The position numbers and the translations under genes are program-made. Of a stretch of DNA of 64,000 bases, positions 1 through 11,045 are shown one piece after another. The notes under the pieces are model-generated. The model had not been told where the DNA came from and did no database searches. It saw only the letters and a list, made by a program, of their open reading frames with translations. Origin of the DNA: Thereva unica (taxonomy: Eukaryota; Arthropoda; Insecta; Diptera; Therevidae); the NCBI GenBank assembly GCA_949987705.1, contig OX465282.1:6932501-6996500 (forward strand). Direction: 5' to 3'. How positions within the stretch are numbered: position 1 is the stretch's first letter; the number at the start of each line of letters is the position of its first letter.

Positions 1-3000
1 TGTGAAAGGAGGAGGGTTGTCGACCTGCCGAGTTGATCGTAAAAACTAGGCAAGAAACCGCACGGATACACGAACTAACCATTCACGAAATAATGCTACT
101 GCATCCGGGGCAGCCGATGCGCCAGCACTGGGTACCAGGGATGCTGGTGAAAAGTGGGTTACTGGCCGAACACCCAAATTAGTCACACCGAAAAGGGAAT
201 TAAAATTCGCTGCGTGGAATGTACGAACAGGACATCACGTTGGTCAAAAGGAAATCATAGCAATGGAATTGTTGAAATGCAAAATATCAATTGCTGCGCT
301 ATCGGAACTACGGCTTACCGGATCCGGGATATTGACAATCGTCCCGCCAACAATCGACGAAACGATGATGCTTTACTATTCCGGTGGTGAGAAAAGAGAG
401 GCCGGCGTCGGCTTTATGGTCGACCGACGGGCTGCCAGCAGCGTTATCGCATTCCAACCGATATCCGAGCGTTTGGCGGTTATAACCATCAGTGGAACGA
501 TCAAGACCCATATCATATCCGTTTATGCGCCAACCGAGACCAGCACGGACACGAACAAGGACGAATTTTACGATCAGCTTCAACAGACGCGGGATATGAT
601 ACCTCAAACCGAATTAATAATTCTCGCGGGGGATTTCAATGCACATTCAGGAGTAGATCGAACCGGCTGGGAAGAAACCATGGACAAATTCGGACACGGA
701 GTAATTAATGACAACGGCTTACGCCTGCTTTCATTCGCATCGTCAATCAACTTGATCGTTGGCAACAGCATTTTCCGCCATCCACTCAAACACCAACTCA
801 CCTGGCGAAATCCATCCGGCAAAGACTCGGCGATGTTAGACTACGTTTTGATCAACACAAGATTCCGATCGACGCTTAAAGACGTACGTGCAATGCGTGG
901 ACCCGATTGCGGATCGGACCATTATCTTGTTCGAGCGAAATTGCAGATGCGATTGCAAAGAGCGAAGAAAACGGAGCCACCACCAGCCAAGAAAAATTGT
1001 GCGTGCCTACGGGACCCGGCCATCGGGCGAGAGTTTCAAATGGCATTATCCAACAAATTCGCGGCGCTCGCAATACCGGACGATATCGATGTAGAAGAAA
1101 GGCAATTGTCGGAGTCTATTGTGGAGTGTGCAATGGAGTTGTGTCCAACTATCCGTAAACGGACGCAGCCATGGATCTCGGACAGCTGTCTGGACCTCGT
1201 CGATCAGCGGAAGCGCATGAAACACGTCGACTTTGAGGAATACCGAAGATTGAACAAAGAAGTTCGGCAGAAAATGAAATTGGAACGAGAAGCGTACTGG
1301 AATAACGTTGCGGCCGACATGGAAAAAGCGGCGTCGAGGCACGAGTACCGGACGCTGTACCAGACAATCCGCCGGTTAGGCGGCAAAACAACATCAACAA
1401 ACGACAACATCAAAAAATCGGATGGAACTATTGTGACTTCTGCCCATGAACGCCTGGAGCGGTGGAGAGCATTCTTCCACCAGCTGTATAACCACGATCC
1501 GCCGCAAGGTCCAGCACCCGAACCACCGATTATCGAACAGCCGATGAATCAGTTTCTCGATACCGAACCAACAATTATCGAGGTGAAGACAGCAATAAAA
1601 TCGCTGAAAAATGGAAAAGCGCCGGGAATAGACCAAGTAACCGCCGAGATGATCAAAGCTGGAGGTGATGTCTTATCACAACGACTTCATGTCCTCATAA
1701 CACACATATGGCATTCGGATCGTGTCCCTTCGGTATGGAAGAAAGCGATCGTTGTCCCAATTTTGAAGAAAGGCGACAGTCGGGAATGCAAGAATTATCG
1801 CGGTATTAGCCTTCTTTCGATCGCCGGTAAAGTATTTACGAAAATAATACAATCGAGGCTACAGAAACATCGAGAGCAAACGAGCCGGGAGGAACAAGCG
1901 GGATTTAGACCACATCGAGGATGCATTGATCAAATATTCGCCCTCCGTCAGTTAATGGAAGAAGGAATTCGTTGCGGCAAACGAATTGTCGTCGTTTTCA
2001 TCGATTTCAAATCCGCTTTCGATTGCATCGATTGGAACAGCTTGTGGAGAGTCTTGGTAACCGAACACGTGCCATTGAGAATCATCCAACTTCTCCAAGC
2101 GTCGTACGATGGCTCAACCAGCAGCGTTCGTATTCGAAACGACTTATCCGAGGAGTTCCCGATTCAGACGGGTGTCCGACAGGGAAACGTCGCTTCGCCA
2201 CTTCTCTTCAACGTTGTGATCGACGCGATTATGCGTGAAGCATTCGATGGACGACTCGGAGTTCCATACGACGACAACAACTTCGTAACAGACTTAATGT
2301 TCGCCGACGATAGCGCTGTTTTCGCCGACACGGATGCCGAAGCAACGGACATCTTATACGATATTTCCCGCATCGCCCAATCATACGGGTTAAAAATCAA
2401 TGCGGAAAAGACCAAAGTGCTCACAACGGATGGATCAAGAGCCAGTGTTCACCTCGATGGAACCCAAATCGAACAGGTTCCAAGGTTCAAATATTTGGGA
2501 TCATTGGTTGAGGAAACGAAAGTAGCATCGACGGCCGACGTTCACAGCCGTATCGGCCAGGCAACAGCAACATTCGCCTCGCTCAAGTGGTGCATATGGA
2601 AACGAGCAAATATCTCCATCAAAACAAAACTACGTCTTTACCGAACGTTGATTCTTCCGATTCTTCTTTATGGATCTGAAACGTGGACACTGCTCAAACC
2701 GGACGTTAAGAAGCTCGAGGTCTTCCAAATGCGATGTTTGAGGCAGATCCTCCGTGTCTCACTCCGAGATCGCCTTCGAAACGAGGTTGTCAAACAAAGA
2801 TGCGATCAGCAAACACTGATCGAAGAAGAAATGCAAAAACGTCGACTACGGTGGTTTGGACATGTTTGCCGAATGGATGATAACCGCTTGCCACGTAAAC
2901 TTCTCTGGCGAGACCGTCCTGCAGACTGGAGAATACAGCGATCGGCACCGAAGAAAACCTGGTTGAAGAATATCGAGGGTGACTTAAAGAATCAACGATT

Positions 3001-3158
3001 ATCAGTTACCGAGGCTCGAGACACCGCCAAAAACCGAGAAGAATGGAAGCGAATCGTGAATAGAGTTCGGGACCCAGCGGCACCGACAGCAGCGTATCCG
3101 TTGCGGGGACGTCCCGCTCGGACCGCCAGCTAACGGATCAAAGAAGAAGAAGAAAGAA
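1..3158 (+). mobile_element. RTE/CFDP2-like non-LTR retrotransposon, near full length
   Basis: Bases 1-262 read as 5' leader of the element containing the ORF at 263-3133; its true 5' end probably lies before the window. The 3' end is a very short UTR after the stop and an AAGAAGAAGAAAG-type simple-repeat tail at about 3138-3157, as expected for RTE-type elements, which end in microsatellites rather than long poly(A). A truncated relative at 49.4-50.0 kb ends with the same GCTAACGGATCAAAGAAGAA sequence, which fixes the 3' border. Confidence 0.85.
263..3133 (+). CDS. Non-LTR retrotransposon endonuclease/reverse transcriptase, RTE/CFDP2-like
   Basis: Single uninterrupted 956-residue ORF. The N-terminal part is an exonuclease-endonuclease-phosphatase (APE-type) endonuclease that would nick the target: LAGDFNAHSG at about residues 121-130 and the SDH motif at 218-220. 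The reverse transcriptase follows: KNGKAPGIDQVTAEM, then FIDFKSAFD near 579, TGVRQGNVASPLLFN, and the catalytic FADD at 680-683. The C-terminus has the RLRWFGHVCRMDDNRLP block typical of RTE-type proteins that databases often label craniofacial development protein 2-like. No frameshift or stop is present, unlike every other retroelement here, so it may be young. ATG at 263 is the first in-frame Met; the endonuclease appears to lack its extreme N-terminus, so a start further upstream or a slight 5' defect is possible. Clade assignment is from motifs only. Confidence 0.93.
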   Translation: MELLKCKISIAALSELRLTGSGILTIVPPTIDETMMLYYSGGEKREAGVGFMVDRRAASSVIAFQPISERLAVITISGTIKTHIISVYAPTETSTDTNKDEFYDQLQQTRDMIPQTELIILAGDFNAHSGVDRTGWEETMDKFGHGVINDNGLRLLSFASSINLIVGNSIFRHPLKHQLTWRNPSGKDSAMLDYVLINTRFRSTLKDVRAMRGPDCGSDHYLVRAKLQMRLQRAKKTEPPPAKKNCACLRDPAIGREFQMALSNKFAALAIPDDIDVEERQLSESIVECAMELCPTIRKRTQPWISDSCLDLVDQRKRMKHVDFEEYRRLNKEVRQKMKLEREAYWNNVAADMEKAASRHEYRTLYQTIRRLGGKTTSTNDNIKKSDGTIVTSAHERLERWRAFFHQLYNHDPPQGPAPEPPIIEQPMNQFLDTEPTIIEVKTAIKSLKNGKAPGIDQVTAEMIKAGGDVLSQRLHVLITHIWHSDRVPSVWKKAIVVPILKKGDSRECKNYRGISLLSIAGKVFTKIIQSRLQKHREQTSREEQAGFRPHRGCIDQIFALRQLMEEGIRCGKRIVVVFIDFKSAFDCIDWNSLWRVLVTEHVPLRIIQLLQASYDGSTSSVRIRNDLSEEFPIQTGVRQGNVASPLLFNVVIDAIMREAFDGRLGVPYDDNNFVTDLMFADDSAVFADTDAEATDILYDISRIAQSYGLKINAEKTKVLTTDGSRASVHLDGTQIEQVPRFKYLGSLVEETKVASTADVHSRIGQATATFASLKWCIWKRANISIKTKLRLYRTLILPILLYGSETWTLLKPDVKKLEVFQMRCLRQILRVSLRDRLRNEVVKQRCDQQTLIEEEMQKRRLRWFGHVCRMDDNRLPRKLLWRDRPADWRIQRSAPKKTWLKNIEGDLKNQRLSVTEARDTAKNREEWKRIVNRVRDPAAPTAAYPLRGRPARTAS

Positions 3159-3159
3159 C

Positions 3160-5486
3160 AATCCTTTGGCCGTCTTAGGTGACGGCACAAGAAGGAACCG
3201 CTTAGAGTTGGCCAGCCCAGGTGTGGACCTCCAACGTTCAGTATGTTTCATCAAAGTCCGATCGGCCAGGGCCCTTTGCAGCAAGCTGGTGGGTGCCTCG
3301 ATAACCGGCTCTAGACCGATGAATGCGATGTCAGAGTTCTGTTCAGCCAGGGCATCCGCACTTTCGTTGCCTTTGAAGCCTGGCGATACGGGGTCCAGAC
3401 AAGGGTAATTTGATTGAGAACGCCCAGCTCACCAAGAGTACGTTGGCAGTCCCAAACTAATTTCGACTTGGTCCTACCCTAATTGCCACTTGGCTATCAG
3501 AGAAGATAAAGATTCGTTTGTTATGGTAGATGCTTCTCATGAGTGTATGCCAGTAAAGCGTACACCTTTGATTGAAAGATAGTTGCTAGGGTGCCTAGGC
3601 TTATCGCCTTGCTGAATCTGTGGCTTTCACTTCAGATTCCAGTGCCCACACCTGTCTCTTTTCTGGAGCCATCCGTGTACCATAATAGTCCCCCCAGTAA
3701 TACTTTAGGATGGACTTTTCCTATCCTGTATATGTACGCAGAAGGTTGCTCAATTTTTGAGCATGTAGCACGATAGCGCTCCGATTCCGGAGCTTTTTTC
3801 TATGATGTTGATTATTATTGAATGACCTCGCCCAAGACCAGTGCCCAGGTAGCTATTCGCTTTCAGCCGAAGCGGCGCGTTTATGGCTGACTTCTCTACC
3901 TCAAGGTGGAAGGGTATCAGATTGAAGAGAGTCTCCAGTGATGGAAAGGCAGGCCATTCTTTGAATTTTGCTTAAATTGGTTATGAAACCCTTAAGCGCC
4001 ATTCTGTGCCACCAAACTAAAGCGCCATAAGTTACCATGGGCCATGGCTGGTTCTAGTTGAGTTTGGAATCACTCCTAAATATTTGGCTTGCTGTGAAAA
4101 GCCTATAGTTTTGCCTGCGAGTGTAGGTTCCAAAAGTCGCGGTAGTGATCGTTTCCTGGTGAAAGGAACCAGCATCGTTTTGTCGGGGTTGACTTTAGTC
4201 CTACGCTGTCCCACCAGCTAGAAACCAAATCTAGTGTATGCTGCAGGCTCCATGACATGGATCCTTCAGTTTCCTGTAACTACTATGATGACATGGTCAG
4301 CGTAACCTTGGACGAAAATGTTTCGCCCGTTGAGCAGCTCTAGGAGTTCATCTACAACAAGGCACCAGAGAAGTGAAGATAAAACTGCTGCATGTGGACA
4401 ACCTTTTTCTATAGTGCCCTCCAGGGACCCTCAACATGACATTCCATTAGTTTGCGAGTTCTCAGAATAGAGTCGCTCCAATTGCAAAAAGTGCTATTTA
4501 GACTACGTCTACTTAGAGCCCTAGCATCAAAGAATACATTGTCAAAGGCTCCCTCAATATGGAGTAAGCCCTTAGCGCAACTCCTTTGTTTAGAGCTGCC
4601 CTGCCTGAGCACCAAATTGTGTAGTGCTGCCTCAGTAGACGCCTGGTATGCATGCTGATAGGAGCTTAGTGGTTGGTGTTAAAGATAAGTTTTCCTTATC
4701 GCCTAGTCGACAATTTTCTCCATTGTCTTCAAGGCAAAAGACGAGAAACTTATCGGTCTGAAAGATTTTGTCGAGGTTTAATCCGAACGCGGGTATAAAT
4801 GTTATTTGACGTTCTTCCAGACAGATGTGATGTAACCATGTGCGAAGGAAGCCCTGAATGTTTTGCATAATAAGGGAGTGACTAGGTCGCAGCCCACCTG
4901 TATCAGAATGGGATAGATTCCGTCTGCTCCAGGAGTATGGTTTGAACGATCTAATAGTCTACGTAATAGCTTCGTGATCAAACACTGTGTTTACTTCTAT
5001 CTAGGCAGCTTTGGTCATTTTAGAAAGTGGACCTGTTAGCTGCCCAGCATAATTTGCGTTCCCATTTAAATAAATGGTTGTGCTGGGAAGTGTGCCTGGA
5101 GCAATATTATCAAGGTTTCTTCCCTACATTGTGTGAAAGAGGCATTGGTGCTCCTAATACATAGATCCGACTTCTCCCGATAACCCCTTTAATAAAGCTA
5201 TGTGGATTTTTGCTGAGTCTCGAATGTTTTAGACACTCTTGCAGAAATTCCTCCAGCTACTTTTTTTGCTCGTCTGATCGCCCGGTTATAGGTGGTTAGC
5301 GAGCTTTTATAACTCTCCCAGCTGCCGCTCTTCTTGGCTGCGTTGAATAATTTCTTCGTAGCGGATCTCAACTTGGAGAGCTCGTTATCCCACCATTTCC
5401 TGTTACTCGTGGTTATAAGAACGGGGCAGTTATTGTTGTAAGCAGCAGTAACCGCCTCCCTAAGGAAGTCCGCGGATTGCTATGAT
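3160..5486 (-). pseudogene. Decayed R1/LOA-like non-LTR retrotransposon, RT and RNase H remnants
   Basis: Minus-strand translation in shifting frames gives RT and RNase H blocks. VNPDKTMLVPFTRK followed by AKYLGVI near 4040-4210 is the palm/thumb region after the catalytic site. AKGLLHIEGAFDNV near 4540-4580 corresponds to the motif A region. At about 3300-3520 the text reads like RNase H (FSDSQVAIR, then a degenerate WTPYRQASKATK version of the usual W-PGH-GN-AD block). Frameshifts and stops are frequent and no usable ORF remains. Its sequence aligns with 18.42-20.4 kb, also on minus, so these are two copies of one family. The clade (R1, LOA or I group) is inferred from the RT plus RNase H order. 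Confidence 0.75.
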
Positions 5487-5650
5487 CTATGATCTATGAC
5501 TTTATGGTGGGTGAGTCTTTTGAAAGAGTCAGTAGAAAAGTAGAAAAGAGTTTTATGCATTGGCAGGTTTGATTGAATGCATAAAACTCTTTTCTACTTT
5601 TCTACTGACTCTTTCAAAAGACTCACCCACCATAAAGTCATAGATCATAG
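5487..5650. repeat. Perfect 75-bp inverted repeat (hairpin)
   Basis: Arms 5487-5561 and 5576-5650 are exact reverse complements, separated by 14 bases. It lies at the 5' border of the decayed minus-strand R1/LOA-like copy. The perfect match suggests a recent fold-back MITE or a replication-templated inverted duplication; no target duplication was identified. Confidence 0.93.
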
Positions 5651-5739
5651 TCTAAGCTACTATATTGGTCGTATTGTACAAAATAAAAACAAAAACACGG
5701 AAAACACGAATAGCACACATGAAACATATATGATACCTT

Positions 5740-5895
5740 AAGCTTGTCACATGTGGTCGAAGTCTTTTCATTTAAACAAAACGAAACGGTTTGACCGAAT
5801 GTTATGAATGTTTTTTTCAGATAATACGCTTCGAACGGCACTTCAACGAACTCGACATTATTGTCCACTCACGCGATATCGTGCAGGATAATGGC
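5740..5895 (-). repeat. Dispersed repeat unit related to 40.1-40.56 kb
   Basis: The segment contains GTTTGACCGAATGTTATGAA, then a block around GATAATACGCTTCGAACGGCA, then GCGATATCGTGCAGG. The same blocks occur in inverse orientation twice in tandem at 40.1-40.56 kb. Superfamily not recognised. Confidence 0.6.
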
Positions 5896-5993
5896 CACGT
5901 ACGTAATCACAGACCCACAAAACTCGTAATGACCATGAAGGGTGACATTGGCATACTCAATGGAACGGCTCTTGCTCAACGAAGTACAAACAG

Positions 5994-6134
5994 CTACACG
6001 GATGTTCATCCAGATTTTCATCTAACCCATGCGCGCAATGAATTTTGATCGGCCGACTGGCTCACAATCGATAGTTTTGGTTGTACATCCGCACTTCTAT
6101 GTACATACATCCAATTTGACCGTGTATGGGGCCT
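5994..6134. mobile_element. Partial MITE, same family as 19000-19155
   Basis: About 130 bases match the complete MITE at 19000-19155, including TTTTGATCGGCCGACTGGCT and the right terminal block CCGTGTATGGGGCCT. The right end is followed by TTA, consistent with the TWA target of PIF/Harbinger-like elements. The left terminus is eroded. Confidence 0.75.
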
Positions 6135-7158
6135 TTAGAATTTAGTTGTGGGACTGCTTTGGTAAAACCTGCTCGCGCTTAGAAAGCAAACGGCAATTAC
6201 AAAAGATGAACGAAATAAAAGCTTTTCGACATCGCATCACATATTCACAGGCGTCCATGAGTATTAAAAAGTTTTTTTATAATGCTCCTAGAACGCTTTT
6301 GAAGAAGCATAAAAGGTATGCTTCCTTGAAATGACTACATGCAATGTTGAAAAGTATATGGAACTGGGAATGGGAACGGGACCGCTGTAAGCTTTTTTAA
6401 CGAGTGCTTAAACATGGTTATTAGAGCACTCCAATAATGTACATATATATAATGGGAGATTAATAAGTCAATTTCAGTCACATTTCTATCGGACTCTCCG
6501 AAGTTTCAGCTCTACCTTAATTTATATTTTAAAGTCCTTATCTTATTAAATAGGTTATCTCAAAAATCAACAAACGCACTGTCACTTTCATTACTGCATA
6601 CCTAAGTTGGATACAAATTTAATCGGAGCTTATACCACCCGTTTTCAAATGTATACGTATTTTTAACTAACTTTTTCTTCCAGACAACTTGTTTGAGTAA
6701 GAAATTCAATTAAAACTTTATACTAAATACCTCTCCCTATATACATATATGTATACATATATTCCAGGTAATGCTTAAATACCAGGTAAAAATTATACTT
6801 AGGGGCAAAAGTTAAATTTTACTCGCGAGTAAGAATTAACCCAAGAGCTTTTACCATGCCTCAGGGCTATAAGTCATTGTAAGAAAAATTCGCTGAGCTG
6901 TTGTTATCCTCCTTGTAAAAAGGGTGTGCATATAGCCTGAAAATATTCAGGAAGACTGTTTGGACAGAAAATCAGGTAAAATCCTGGAATATTGTGTTGT
7001 AAGTGCCCTTTTTAATTAATTGAAACATGTAGAAAAGAGTGGAAGGGATGGAAAATATTTACAAAAAATCTAAGGGACATTGTTGGAGGTTTTTTTTATG
7101 TGGCAATTCTAAGCTCAGGAATCGTTATTTGTACTACCGCTCCGTAATGTCATTGGTC
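6135..7158. other. No gene seen; AT-rich sequence
   Basis: Contains short ATACATATATGTATA-type simple repeats near 6740-6760 and only short ORFs with no recognisable motif. I see no supported gene or element border. Confidence 0.5.
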
Positions 7159-8064
7159 CAGCGCGGCGCTTTCATAGGTGTGAATGGTGCACTCACACCG
7201 GCCGCCATTGGTCGGGGGCGCTATGTCAGATAGTTAGATTTAAAAAAAAAATAATGGTTTGAAAAAAAAAAAAAAAAGAAAATTGAAATCGCTTTACACA
7301 AATTCTGTCCTAAAACTTTCTCATGCAATTCCAAGTAAACGCTTTACATATACATATGTACTTTTCTGCCTCAATTAAGGAGAGCTTAGGTACGTTTCAG
7401 GACCTTCTGCACCCCACCCAAACGCAAAGTAGAAAAGCAATTTGGAGCTCTTTTTTAGCACAGAAATTTGCCTGCTTTTCGCTCTGCTACAAGAAAGTAT
7501 ATTCCTGACAGAGGGAAATACATGCAAATTTTTGCAATGCTCCAATTTCCGTTTTGTGATGTTAACAGGCTTCAGTAGGTTTGAATTTATATCCCATTTG
7601 AAGTAAGAATCAGACTCGTGCGTTCTTTGCCTGAAACAGACCCGCACAACCTCAGAACGCCTGCACGGCATCCGAAATACACAAATGCACGACTTATCCA
7701 TGCACTTAGCATACAGCACGTTACTAACACGAGCGAAATAGTCCAAACGAAGCCCGAAGGTACACGTTCACACTTTTCTAGAGTAAAGGAAGCACAATTG
7801 GGGCTTTAGAAAATTGTATAGGACGAAAAAAACAGCTAATTATGGTGGTGACCACAAAGTGTTCTATTAGCACACTCAGTAGGTCAAGCAGCATTGGAGG
7901 TGGTTTGTACTTAGTTGGGGTCCGCTGGGTAAAACTTCACTCGCGTTTGGAATGGTTGAGTACGAATACATTCATATCTGCAACAGAGGTGTACATACCT
8001 CTGGCGGGCATATTTTTAGATTTCCATGCCTGTAGCGGGACCGTGCATACTCCTGTGGCCGATG
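7159..8064 (+). mobile_element. Non-autonomous hAT element, copy A of a four-copy family
   Basis: The left end CAGCGCGGCGCTTTCATAGG matches the well-defined copy at 24553 (CAGGGGCGGCGCTTTCATAGG). The likely right end is TCCTGTGGCCGATG at 8064. Flanks are CATTGGTC (7151-7158) and CATTGGTT (8065-8072), a 7-of-8 match and so a plausible hAT 8-bp target duplication. Inside, the ACTTTCTCATGCAA block is shared with copies B and C. No transposase is recognisable. The right border is less certain than the left. Confidence 0.6.
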
Positions 8065-8199
8065 CATTGGTTCGCTATGTGTAGGTACTAGTTGATGTTT
8101 CTCAAAAAATTAACCTACTAAATTATTTTTACTCGGGATGTAAGCTATTTTTAAATTCTTTTATTTAACTTACATTGTTTGTCGTCAAATCTTGGAAGT

Positions 8200-9001
8200 T
8201 AAATTTGACCCACTTCCCGGTTTCGGATAGAGCTGAAATTTTGCATACACGTTTAGTTTGGATGACAATGCAATCTGGCCATTTTGTAAAAATATCAAGA
8301 TGGCGGTTCCAAAATGGCGCCCGATTTTTGAAATTGTGCTCCGCGGCCCTCTGACATGGGTATCAAATGAAAGGATATGACAGGTAGAACACAATAAGCT
8401 ATGTGGCGTCATTCCAAATTCAAAATGGCGGAAAACACTAAATTGCGGAAAGCTTATAATAGACTAAAAAGTAGAAAATATAACCGATCAACTTCCGATT
8501 TTGCACACACTCGTAGTTCGGGTGGTTAATGTGTATGAATGATGAGATGAATAGTTGAGTTAAGGGTGAGTTGATAATAAAGAAGCAATACACGTTACAA
8601 AAAATCACAAACAAACACAGAGATGCTGCTGTCAACTAAACTCAACTTCTCAAATACTGAACTCATGTCCGTATGCATAATTTCAACTAAACCCAGGTAG
8701 CAGAGCTGAGTCGAGTTCAGTCAACCTTAACCCAACTCGACTCCCGTTTACATGTAGTTAGACTTGGGTTCAACTTGAGTTCAACTCATCATGTATAAGT
8801 ACTAAATGCAATCTGACCTTTTTGTAAAAAAAATCAAGAAGACGGTTCCGAGATGGCGGCCGTTTTTGCAATTATGTTCCACCGAGCCCACGACATGGGT
8901 ATCAAATGAATACAGTAAACTGTGTGACGTAATTTTAAATCTAATAGAATTGCCATCATAAAATGGCGGAATACATATATCTAATAAACTAAAAAGTAGA
9001 A
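8200..9001 (+). repeat. Two direct copies of an ATGGCGG-rich dispersed repeat
   Basis: Copy 1 (about 8200-8480) and copy 2 (about 8806-9001) share in order: CAATCTG(G/A)CC, TCAAGA-GGCGGTTCC, CGACATGGGTATCAAATGAA-like text, GTGTGACGT-like text, AAATGGCGGA and ACTAAAAAGTAGAAAATA. A TIR-bearing insert (8539-8792) separates them. The CCGCCATTTTG module recurs in the tandem arrays at 37.7 and 63.4 kb. Confidence 0.65.
8539..8792. mobile_element. Probable MITE inserted in the ATGGCGG repeat
   Basis: The ends begin ATGATGAG and finish CTCATCAT, and the inverted similarity continues through GTTGA-GTTAA-type text for about 30 bases. Flanks GTATGA and GTATAA could be a degraded duplication. The interior is rich in GAGTTCAACT-type repeats. 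No coding capacity. Confidence 0.5.
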
Positions 9002-9400
9002 AATAAAATAAATGGTTAAAAAAAATTTTTAAAAAAAATTCTTTTCATTAACTAAAAAATGTACTGAAAAGTAAAAAATAAAAAATATTTTAAAGAAAGC
9101 GTGAAATTTTAATTTTAATGAAAAAGTTAATTAAAAGAATGGCGCATTTTTCATCAAAAAATTTTGTTAGAATTTGAAATTAACAAAGCAAAAAATTGAG
9201 GGTTATTGTAAATCTCACGCGATTTACAGTTATATTTTCAATTTTTGATGAAAAATGCGCCATTCTTTTAATTAACTTTTTCATTAAAATTGAAATTTCA
9301 CGCTTTCTTTAAAATATTTTTTATTTTTTACTTTTCAGTACATTTTTTAGTTAATGAAAAGAATTTTTTTTAAAATTTTTTTTTAACCATTTATTTTATT
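9002..9400. repeat. Large inverted repeat, arms about 160 bp
   Basis: Left arm 9002-9165 and right arm about 9236-9400 are near-exact reverse complements, from AATAAAATAAATGGTT inward to the GGCGCATTTTTCATCAAAAA block, with a loop of about 70 bases. AT-rich and non-coding. It directly follows the second ATGGCGG repeat copy. Probably a fold-back element. Confidence 0.88.
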
Positions 9401-9914
9401 AAGTATTTATAATCTGTCTTAGCCGAAAATCGAGTAATGCCTACCCTAAGGCGGTTCGCAGAAATGTCAAAAAAGTACTCATCGATTCTCAAGGAATTGA
9501 GTACTTTTGAACGAGTAAAAAGGATTCATTGACTAATTTTCTTTCTATTCTACTCATGAGTATTTAATCGAGTACTCTCCACCGATTCCGTATCTCTAGG
9601 CAGGAGCGTGCCTGAGTAAATGACCGCCTGCGTGCCAATAAATATGGTTGCCTCCTAGGTACTATCATATAAAGAAAAAAAAGTTTTTTTTAATTATAAA
9701 ATAAAATTTATGCATCACGCTCTACATGCCATGTGTATATTATATCGTGGGACATGATTGAACACATAAAACCTTGCAATGTAATTGGAGCCTATGTAAA
9801 GCTTGGATTTGCAGACGAATAGGTCGCCTTGATCTTGCGCAATAACAAGACCAATAAGGCAAGGGCAAGATCATTTTTGATCATCACTAAATAAAAGCGA
9901 CTGTGGTTCACTTA
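9401..9914. other. No gene seen
   Basis: Contains repeated GAGTACT-type words near 9470-9580 and an AT-rich stretch. Nothing supports a gene. Confidence 0.4.
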
Positions 9915-10372
9915 AAGTTGATCCACACATATCCGTGACGTGACGGCGACTTCAGTGCAGTACCGGAAACATCAGTGAAAAGAAATTCTCGGTACGATAT
10001 AATCCCAGGCAAATAAATTAAGAAAAGCGTGACATATTCCTAGAAATCCGATACAATGGGACACCGACGATCTCAGCACCTTCCAAGCGTCCGTGTTTTT
10101 CACCAAAAAAAAACGTGTTGCCACGTTTCGTCCCCGGAAGTGAAACATATACTTCCCGAAGAATCCACTTGGGTCTCTCCACGCTAAATTCTATGATGCC
10201 CTTGAGATCACTGTCCATATTTCAAAACTAAAATATCGGTTGCCATTGAACATTGATCACCAATACGGAAAAATGCGGTGCTGTGTGAATTTCAGTGAAA
10301 AAATCATCACGGAAGCCACTGACACGCAGTGTAATCAGCGCCGTGCCTTTACGGATATGTGTGGATTGACTT
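9915..10372. mobile_element. PIF/Harbinger-like MITE with TTA duplication
   Basis: The terminal repeats are AAGTTGATCCACACATATCC on the left and its near reverse complement on the right (CGGATATGTGTGGATTGACTT). Both sides are flanked by TTA (9912-9914 and 10373-10375). Length is 458 bp and there is no ORF of substance. A TWA duplication is the hallmark of PIF/Harbinger; superfamily assignment rests on that. Confidence 0.82.
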
Positions 10373-10375
10373 TTA

Positions 10376-11045
10376 TCGGTATTCGACACACTTTCTTTGG
10401 CGATTCAGCTGCCATTTAGTTTGGCCGTCTGCGCTCTGCGCCCACAATGAACGCTAGCCAGGCACGGCCTTATCCATAGGTCAGACCACTTGAACAGGTT
10501 CAGCAGTCTGCCTTATCTCTTAGACTTTACGGTTCGAAGGGAAGACTCATCCTCCTCAAGGTAAAGTATGCAGGTGGGGTCCTCTACCCTTCCTATAGTT
10601 CATAAATATGTATAAATTCAGGGCGCAGTGTCCGGTAATTAATCTAAGCAGTCTTCTGGCATACTGCACCCTCACAATTCCTTAGCCACGTGTACTGACA
10701 TCAAGTTAACAAGGGCAGCCAACAAGTGCCCTGACATCAAGCCAAGTGTCGTGGCAACCTTTATATCGCGCCCTAACAATGCTGTAAAGTTAGCTAATCT
10801 TTGCAAGGACATCAAACTCTGATCTCTTCTTCACCAAACTGGTGACTACTCCAACAGCCGGTTCCTGTGCAATTTAATTGGTCCATAAAAGTTCCTCCTA
10901 TGGGAATTGTAGGAAAGGGTAGGACCATCCTGACAGAGCATCCTCATCTCGATAATAATTTAGTGACTAGGTACACCCGGTGCTCTGTAGCATTCGACAT
11001 GGTAACATCAATTTGGCTTGGTAAGTTTGGGAAGGTGTGCTTACT
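10376..11045. other. Unresolved sequence, possible old retroelement remnant
   Basis: Words such as GGGCGCAGTGTCCGG resemble the reverse strand of the R1/LOA-type C-terminal region at 50.35 kb (CAGACAGTGCCCGGTCAGCA), so an eroded minus-strand retroelement is possible. No confident coding block. The left flank of the hAT element at 11046 lies here. Confidence 0.35.

Noticed and set aside
7375..7746. 123-residue minus-strand open frame
   Set aside because: Lies within the non-autonomous hAT copy A and has no recognisable domain.
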